DNA of 32,207 bases, from positions 1 through 32,207 of the forward strand of contig JABMJC010000015.1 of assembly GCA_013201405.1 (NCBI GenBank), read 5' to 3'. The notes under the pieces are model-generated. The model made no database searches. It was given only the letters and a program-made list of their open reading frames with translations, and had not been told where the DNA came from. This document shows positions 26,832-32,207 of the stretch, piece after piece (the stretch's first letter is position 1; the number at the start of each line of letters is the position of its first letter). Both the position numbers and the translations under genes were made by a program. The stretch is from Desulfobulbaceae bacterium. GTDB lineage: Bacteria > Desulfobacterota > Desulfobulbia > Desulfobulbales > Desulfobulbaceae.

Positions 26832-29276
26832 GTGGATTTTGATGATACCCGCTCTCCCGGTTCGGCTGAAATGGGAGAAGCACCACAGGATCTTGAAATA
26901 CCCGAAGTTTTGCCATTAATGGCGGTGCGGGATGTGGTGGTGTTCAACTACATGATCATTCCGCTTTTTGTGGGCCGCCCCAGCTCTGTCGAGGCGGTGA
27001 ACGAGGCGCTGGCCAGTCATAAACTGCTCATGCTGGTGACCCAGAAAGATCCGACCAAGGACGACCCACGCAGTGAAGACCTTTACCAGGTGGGCATGGT
27101 GGCCATGATCATGCGCACCCTCAAGCTGCCCGATGGGCGGCTTAAGGTGCTGGTGCAGGCACTGTCCAAGGCACATATCCGTGCTGTGCAGCAGGAAAAG
27201 CCCTTTTACCGGGTGGAAATTGAGCTGATCGATGAGCCAGAGGCCGGAGAAGTCACGGTAAAAATCGAGGCCTTGATGCGTACAGTGCGCGAGCAGATGG
27301 AAAAGATCATGTCGCTGCGCGGCCATCTTTCCGCCGACTTGATGATGGTTATCAACAACATCGAAGAACCAGGCCGCCTGGCCGATCTGGTTGGCTCGAA
27401 CCTGCGCTTGAAGGCAGCGGAATCGCAAAAGATTCTTGAAACCATCGATCCAATCGAGCGCCTGCAGCTGGTGGCGGAACAGCTCAACAAGGAGCTGGAG
27501 GTTTCCACTGTGCAGGCCAAGATTCAGTCAAACGCCAAGGAAGAGATGTCGCGCAGCCAGCGGGAATATTTCCTGCGCGAGCAAATTCAGGCCCTACGGC
27601 GCGAACTGGGCGACGACGACGGTTATTCGCAGGAAATTGAAGAGCTGACACGGCAGCTGCGCAAAAAAAGAATGCCGAAATACGCCAAAAAAGAGGCGAA
27701 AAAACAGCTCAAGCGCCTGGAGATGATGCACCCAGATGCCTCTGAAGCCAATATCATCCGCACCTATATCGACTGGTTCCTCGATCTGCCCTGGCGGCAG
27801 TCTTCAGAAGACGTGCTGGATCTCAAGGTGGCAGCCGAGGTGCTGGACGAAGATCACCATGGCCTGGAGGAAATAAAGGATCGCATCCTCGAATTTCTGG
27901 CCGTGCGCAAGCTCAACCAGGATACCAAGGGGCCAATCATCTGCTTTGTCGGCCCGCCGGGCGTGGGCAAAACTTCGCTGGGCCAGGCCATTGCCCGGGC
28001 CATGGGGCGCAAGTTCTACCGACTCTCCCTGGGTGGCATGCGCGACGAGGCAGAAATCCGCGGCCATCGCCGCACCTATATCGGTGCCATGCCGGGCCGC
28101 ATTCTGCAGGGGCTTAAGGCGGTGAAGACCAACAACCCCGTGTTCATGCTCGATGAAATCGACAAGGTGGGCGAAGACTACCGGGGCGATCCCTCTTCGG
28201 CCCTGCTGGAGGTGTTGGATCCGGAACAGAACAACACCTTTTCCGATCACTACATGAACCTGCCCTTTGATCTGTCTAAGGTTATGTTCATCACCACAGC
28301 CAACCGCTCCGACACCATCCCTGGCCCTCTGCTCGACCGCATGGAGGTGATCCAGCTCTCCGGCTACACCCTGGAGGAGAAGATGGCCATTGCCCGCAAA
28401 TATCTCTTGCCGCGCCAGATCGAGTCTTCGGGTATTCGTCCTAGCCAGGTGCGCCTGGGCGACGATATCCTCCAGCGCATCATCCGGCAGTACACGCACG
28501 AGGCCGGGGTGCGCAACCTGGAGCGGGCGCTGGGCAAGGTTTGCCGCAAGATCGCCAGGCGGGTGGCCGAAGGCGGCAAGGGGCCGTATTCGGTGTCGGA
28601 CAAGATGCTGGAAAAATACCTGGGCCCGCCCAAGTTTTTGCCGGAAACTGAAGTGGATACCAGCAACCAGCCCGGCTTGGCCGTTGGCCTGGCCTGGACG
28701 GAGGTGGGCGGTGAACTGCTGCAGATTGAAACCTCGCTCTTGCCGGGTAAGGGCAAGCTGCTGCTCACTGGGCAGTTGGGCGAGGTGATGAAGGAGTCTG
28801 CCCAGGCAGCCCTCACTTACTGCCGCAGCCGCGGCGCCTCGCTGGGCCTGGCTGAAGACTATTTCGACAGCGTGGATATCCATGTGCATGTGCCTGCGGG
28901 TGCCATTCCCAAGGATGGGCCCTCTGCGGGCATTACCATGACCACGGCACTCTTTTCTGCCATCAGCGGCAAGGCGGTGAAAAGTGGCCTGGCCATGACC
29001 GGCGAGGTAACCCTGCGCGGCCGGGTGCTGCCCATTGGCGGCCTCAAAGACAAGGCTCTGGCTGCCCTGCGGGCAGGCATCACCAAGATTTTGATTCCCG
29101 CAGACAACCAAAAAGATTTGGTGGAGATTCCCGAAGAGTTGCGCAAAAAAATAACCTTTTACCCTGTGGCACACATGGACGAGGTTGTCAGCCATGCCCT
29201 GGGCTTGAGCCCACAGCCGCAGTCGCGCAAGAAGCGCTCTGCCCAGTCTGGCGGCAGCCGGGAAAAGGCCGTTTAA
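26832..29276 (+). CDS. lon: Lon ATP-dependent protease
   Basis: Cytoplasmic AAA+ protease that degrades misfolded and regulatory proteins. The 814-aa length is normal. The N-terminal LON domain opens [12 protein letters not shown]; the AAA+ module has Walker [10 protein letters not shown] (about residue 375) and Walker [10 protein letters not shown]. The C-terminal protease domain has catalytic Ser698 in [10 protein letters not shown] and Lys741 in [11 protein letters not shown], spaced as in E. coli Lon. GTG at 26832 is preferred: AGGAG lies six bases upstream, while the ATG at 26826 used by the track abuts that AGGAG with no spacing. The C-terminus is a basic Ser/Arg/Lys tail. A strong terminator follows. 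Confidence 0.96.
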   Translation: MDFDDTRSPGSAEMGEAPQDLEIPEVLPLMAVRDVVVFNYMIIPLFVGRPSSVEAVNEALASHKLLMLVTQKDPTKDDPRSEDLYQVGMVAMIMRTLKLPDGRLKVLVQALSKAHIRAVQQEKPFYRVEIELIDEPEAGEVTVKIEALMRTVREQMEKIMSLRGHLSADLMMVINNIEEPGRLADLVGSNLRLKAAESQKILETIDPIERLQLVAEQLNKELEVSTVQAKIQSNAKEEMSRSQREYFLREQIQALRRELGDDDGYSQEIEELTRQLRKKRMPKYAKKEAKKQLKRLEMMHPDASEANIIRTYIDWFLDLPWRQSSEDVLDLKVAAEVLDEDHHGLEEIKDRILEFLAVRKLNQDTKGPIICFVGPPGVGKTSLGQAIARAMGRKFYRLSLGGMRDEAEIRGHRRTYIGAMPGRILQGLKAVKTNNPVFMLDEIDKVGEDYRGDPSSALLEVLDPEQNNTFSDHYMNLPFDLSKVMFITTANRSDTIPGPLLDRMEVIQLSGYTLEEKMAIARKYLLPRQIESSGIRPSQVRLGDDILQRIIRQYTHEAGVRNLERALGKVCRKIARRVAEGGKGPYSVSDKMLEKYLGPPKFLPETEVDTSNQPGLAVGLAWTEVGGELLQIETSLLPGKGKLLLTGQLGEVMKESAQAALTYCRSRGASLGLAEDYFDSVDIHVHVPAGAIPKDGPSAGITMTTALFSAISGKAVKSGLAMTGEVTLRGRVLPIGGLKDKALAALRAGITKILIPADNQKDLVEIPEELRKKITFYPVAHMDEVVSHALGLSPQPQSRKKRSAQSGGSREKAV

Positions 29277-29310
29277 ATCCAGCAAGGTTCTTGTTGCTAT
29301 TTGCTGCTCC

Positions 29311-29351
29311 GACTCCCTGCTTTTTTCATGCAAAGCAGGGAGTCTTTTTTT
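29311..29351 (+). terminator. Strong intrinsic terminator after lon
   Basis: GACTCCCTGCTTT (29311-29323) and AAAGCAGGGAGTC (29332-29344) form a perfect 13-bp stem with an 8-base loop, followed by seven T residues. It separates lon from mltG. Confidence 0.95.
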
Positions 29352-29372
29352 ATATAAAATTCCTGTGCGCAC

Positions 29373-30584
29373 ATGCCTCTTGCAAAAATTAAAAATAGTG
29401 CAAAAAAACCCCTGATTCGCACTCTGGCTGCGTTTCTTGCGCTTTTGTGCTCTGTTACTGCTGGTCTTGCTCTGTGGTACTGGCACTACTGCCAATCGCC
29501 GGCGCAGCTGGCCGCTGAAACAACCGTATTCATTCCCAGGGGAGCTGGTGTGCGGCAGATTGGCACCCTCCTTGCCGCACAGGGTGTGTTGCGCAACGAT
29601 ATCCGCTACCTTACCTACCTGCGCCTCTCTGGCCTGGGTCCAAAATTGAAGGCCGGCGAATACGCCTTTGCCCCGGGTGTAACACCGCCCCAGGTGCTGG
29701 GCAAAATTGCCCGGGGCGAGGTGGTGCGCCATCCAGTTACCATTGCCGAGGGCCTGCGTTTAACCCAAATTGCCGCCATTTTTGCCCAGGATGGCTGGGT
29801 TGATCCTGCGCGCTTTCTGGCCCTGACGCAAGACACAGCCTTTATTCGCTCCTTGGGCTTGAGTATGGATAAAGATATGGAGATAGACAGCCTGGAGGGC
29901 TATCTCTTTCCCGACACCTATCTCATGGTGCGAGACGAAGCTCCTGCTCCCACAGAACCAACAAGATCAACAGGGAAGTCGCAGGAGTTGCAGGCAGGGC
30001 AGGGCGCGCGTGAAGAAAAGCTGATTCGCCACATGGTGCAGCGCTTTGAAGAGGTGTGGGCCACTCTGCCCAAAACAGGGCAAGCCGGGCTGAGCAGGCA
30101 CCAGGTGCTGACCCTGGCTTCGGTGGTGGAAAAGGAAACCGGCCAGGCCCAGGAAAGGCCGCTCATTGCCCGCGTGTTTCTCAACCGGCTGGTACTGGGC
30201 ATGCGCCTGCAATCCGACCCAACCGTTATCTATGGCCTGGGTGATGCCTTTAGTGGCAAGCTGCGCCGGAAAGATTTACGCACACCAAGTTCGCACAACA
30301 CCTATGTTATCCCCGGCCTGCCGCCAGGCCCCATTTGCAGTCCGGGCAGGGCAGCCCTGGCAGCGGTGCTTGCACCGGCCCAGTCTAATGCTCTGTACTT
30401 TGTTTCCCGAAATGATGGCTCGCATGTGTTCTCCACCACCCTGGCCGAGCACAACCGCGCGGTCAACACCTACCAGCGGCAGGGCAGAAAAGGCCAAACA
30501 ACCAACACACCAGCACTGCAGGCAAACCCTGCAACAGAACAAAACAATCCTTTGCCGCGCAATCAAGACAGCAGAGCAAATTAA
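29373..30584 (+). CDS. mltG: Endolytic peptidoglycan transglycosylase MltG
   Basis: A 403-aa inner-membrane enzyme that cuts nascent glycan strands and ends their growth. A basic start and one N-terminal membrane helix (about residues 15-40, containing FLALLCSVTAGLALWYW) are followed by the LysM-like first domain. The YceG fold then has DSLEGYLFPDTY and the catalytic-glutamate segment ASVVEKETG (E253, E. coli E218 position). MRLQSDPTVIYGLG and NTYVIPGLPPGPICSPG confirm the family. A Gln/Asn/Pro-rich tail of about 35 residues follows. No clear ribosome binding site precedes the ATG. It lies directly after the lon terminator, so it needs its own promoter. Confidence 0.93.
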   Translation: MPLAKIKNSAKKPLIRTLAAFLALLCSVTAGLALWYWHYCQSPAQLAAETTVFIPRGAGVRQIGTLLAAQGVLRNDIRYLTYLRLSGLGPKLKAGEYAFAPGVTPPQVLGKIARGEVVRHPVTIAEGLRLTQIAAIFAQDGWVDPARFLALTQDTAFIRSLGLSMDKDMEIDSLEGYLFPDTYLMVRDEAPAPTEPTRSTGKSQELQAGQGAREEKLIRHMVQRFEEVWATLPKTGQAGLSRHQVLTLASVVEKETGQAQERPLIARVFLNRLVLGMRLQSDPTVIYGLGDAFSGKLRRKDLRTPSSHNTYVIPGLPPGPICSPGRAALAAVLAPAQSNALYFVSRNDGSHVFSTTLAEHNRAVNTYQRQGRKGQTTNTPALQANPATEQNNPLPRNQDSRAN

Positions 30585-31124
30585 AACGCAGCAGATAAGG
30601 CGCCGCAGATCCCGGGTATTGTCCTTGCCTCTCTTCCAGAGCTTCATTTTTAAAACGTGTATTTTCAAGACGTGTACATGTAACATGCGACATGTACAAG
30701 CACGGTATCTGAACAATCCATCTGTTCAGCAGATGTGCTTCAAAATTGCACTTAAGCTGCAACGTGCGCTGCAAGAAACAGGCCCTGGTTGCACCCATGC
30801 CGGCACGCCAAGGGGGTCTGTTATTTGTGGCCAGCCCTGGTCTACACCCGCAAAATATCCCATCCTGTGCGCCCAGCGTGTACGGCTGGCACGGCCATGC
30901 TCTTTTATCTTTTTGGCCAGCTTTAAGTCTTGCAGCCCTTGCCTGTTTATCCTGTTGCAAAACATTATTTTTACAAATTCATACCTTGGTACGATAGACA
31001 GGTCTTATTTCAAATATTATATTCGCCAAGCATTCAAATTAAAGTGCTTTCAATTCGGGTGCCCAGGGCAACGAAAAGCAAAGCCGGTTGGTTCGGTTCA
31101 ATTATATAAAAAATGAGGATAGTC
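30585..31124. other. 540-base non-coding gap before the adhesin gene
   Basis: No supported gene. TGTACATGT and ACATGTACA (30673-30698, 8-base loop) and CTGAACA and TGTTCAG (30709-30729, 7-base loop) are perfect inverted repeats and may be operators or mltG transcript ends. The right third is AT-rich and probably contains the adhesin promoter. ORFs listed by the track here are out of frame with any homologue I recognise. Confidence 0.55.
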
Positions 31125-32207
31125 ATGGCTGCACAAGCTATCGGTAAGGTTGTTATTGTTTACGGTACGGTAAAAGCTGTTTCTTCTGCAGGGGTAGAAC
31201 GTATACTCACACCCAACAGCCCTGTGTATGCCAATGAACGCATTGTTACCGGCACAGATGGCAGTGTTTCGTTCTTGTTTACCGAACAAAATGTTCATCT
31301 GGATTTGGGCAGGATGTCGGAAGTGGTGCTCGATGAAGATGTGTATGCCGATGGCAGCGGGCAATACTCAGTTGCCGAGGGCGCGGTTGATGTTGCTGCT
31401 ATGCAGGCTGCCCTGGAAGCCGGTGACTTCGACCCGACCACTGCCCTGCCTGCGCCTGCGGCCGGCGGTGGTGTGGCTGATGGCGGCCCCCGTGGTGGTG
31501 GCCGGCATTTGGTGGTTTTTACGCCGGATCAGCTGGAGGTAATTCCAGATTCTGGTGCAGAAACAATTGGTATCAGCCGTGATTTTCTCGATCCCCCGGA
31601 AGTAGAGTATCTGCAAGAGGAAGAACCAGTCGCCCCTGCGCCTATTATCGCAGTGGAACCAGCACCTGCCGCTCCACCTGCGCCAGCGCCGGACACTGTG
31701 CCAACCATTGGCACCATTGAGTTCACTTTAGACGAGGCCAACCTGGCCGATGGCAGCGCGCCAAACCCCGGTGCACTTGTTATGAGTGGCACCCTGGTCG
31801 ACCTTGATGTGGATTTTGGGCCAGACACCCCTGGTTCACTCGATTTTGGTGGGGGCAACATCATTCTCATTGATGGCAATGCAGCCAACTCCCTTACCAT
31901 CGTAGGTCGCTACGGCACCTTGGTTATTGATGGTACTGGCGCCTGGTCCTACACCCTCACGGGCAACACCGTTGACCATGCCAACCCCAATGCCATAGGT
32001 GTTGACGACCAGGTGCAGGAATCTTTTCCCTTTTCTGCCATCGACTCCGATGGTTCGGTAACCCCTGGTGGCAATATCACTGTCAACATCCTGGACGACG
32101 GACCAACCATCACCGCCACCGATGCAGCTGGAGAGGGCATGGTGCATGAGGATGCTCTGGGCAATGTGACCGGCAACACTACGAACAAGGAGAAGTGGTC
32201 CCTGGAT
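31125..32207 (+). CDS. LapA-type biofilm adhesin, N-terminal retention module (3' partial)
   Basis: Large repeat adhesin secreted by a type I system and held at the surface by its N-terminal retention module. The ATG at 31125 has GAGGA upstream; the frame stays open for 361 codons to the window end, so it is 3' partial. The ORF track omits it because no stop is reached. Residues 1-100 resemble LapA-like retention modules (GKVVIVYGTVKAVS, NERIVTGTDGSVSF). A dialanine site PAAG at residues 111-114 matches the LapG-type protease cleavage site. A Pro/Ala-rich spacer (about 180-200) is followed by repeat domains of VCBS/immunoglobulin-like type (YGTLVIDGTGAWSYTL, VNILDDGPTI). No lapD, lapG or type I secretion genes are in the window. 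The C-terminal RTX signal is expected beyond the window. Confidence 0.85.
   Translation, partial: MAAQAIGKVVIVYGTVKAVSSAGVERILTPNSPVYANERIVTGTDGSVSFLFTEQNVHLDLGRMSEVVLDEDVYADGSGQYSVAEGAVDVAAMQAALEAGDFDPTTALPAPAAGGGVADGGPRGGGRHLVVFTPDQLEVIPDSGAETIGISRDFLDPPEVEYLQEEEPVAPAPIIAVEPAPAAPPAPAPDTVPTIGTIEFTLDEANLADGSAPNPGALVMSGTLVDLDVDFGPDTPGSLDFGGGNIILIDGNAANSLTIVGRYGTLVIDGTGAWSYTLTGNTVDHANPNAIGVDDQVQESFPFSAIDSDGSVTPGGNITVNILDDGPTITATDAAGEGMVHEDALGNVTGNTTNKEKWSLD

Noticed and set aside
27804-29732. 642-aa minus-strand ORF antisense to lon
   Set aside because: A shadow of the lon codon usage; the opposite strand encodes a perfect Lon protein and this ORF has no domain.
30888-30903. Sigma-54-like TGGCAC...TGC
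   Set aside because: The distance between GG and GC is one base short of the strict sigma-54 spacing.
31063-31100. Stretch with GGGCAA and GCAAAGCC resembling a c-di-GMP (GEMM) riboswitch
   Set aside because: The first stem body and the tetraloop-receptor half are missing; it is too short to form the class fold.
30166-31116. 316-aa plus-strand ORF running from mltG into the gap
   Set aside because: Its first part is out of frame with mltG, and its second part has no domain or ribosome binding site.

Overview
The window is a gene-dense, moderately GC-rich stretch of a bacterial chromosome. No rRNA, tRNA, CRISPR array, insertion sequence or phage gene is visible. An Ehr/Hyf-type membrane complex, a radical-SAM heme gene of the AhbD type, a DUF362 ferredoxin protein and the general gene style suggest an anaerobic Desulfobacterota member, most likely near the Desulfobulbales. 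That placement is inference; no marker gene here proves it.

Region 1 (1-7172, + strand) is one tightly packed operon for a formate-hydrogenlyase/complex-I-like membrane complex (HyfB, C, E, F, a NuoC-NuoD type large subunit, and a small subunit fused to a ferredoxin-like domain). The large subunit has lost all four cysteines that hold the NiFe centre. It is therefore best read as an energy-converting hydrogenase-related (Ehr) complex with an unknown electron acceptor, not a hydrogenase. Region 2 (7354-9382, +) is a two-gene radical SAM / DUF4130 pair of unknown DNA-related function. A decayed GNAT acetyltransferase pseudogene follows, carrying tandem and inverted repeats.

Region 3 (9810-14431, - strand) holds polyphosphate kinase and a Kef-type cation/proton antiporter. 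An in-frame TAG cuts the antiporter between its RCK-N and RCK-C domains. Its upstream stretch can fold into competing hairpins followed by a terminator-like hairpin. A TauE/SafE-type exporter diverges from it. A gene-poor stretch (15346-16127) then precedes a secreted Lys/Glu/Ala-rich protein built on 120-bp tandem repeats.

Region 4 (17110-23177, -) reads, from its promoter side, DUF362 ferredoxin protein, AhbD-like radical SAM protein, HemE, an HD-domain protein, a PAS protein and a beta-CASP metallo-beta-lactamase. The heme theme is clear for the AhbD-HemE pair. Region 5 (23686-26595) holds a universal stress protein, an unrecognised 411-aa protein, a small membrane protein and a left-handed beta-helix acyltransferase-like protein. 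Region 6 (26832-32207, +) holds Lon protease with a strong terminator, MltG, a 540-bp non-coding gap with inverted repeats, and the start of a LapA-type biofilm adhesin that runs off the window and is absent from the supplied ORF track.

The best leads for something undescribed are the NiFe-less Ehr complex, the radical SAM/DUF4130 pair, the Kef leader plus in-frame stop, and the repeat-built secreted protein.
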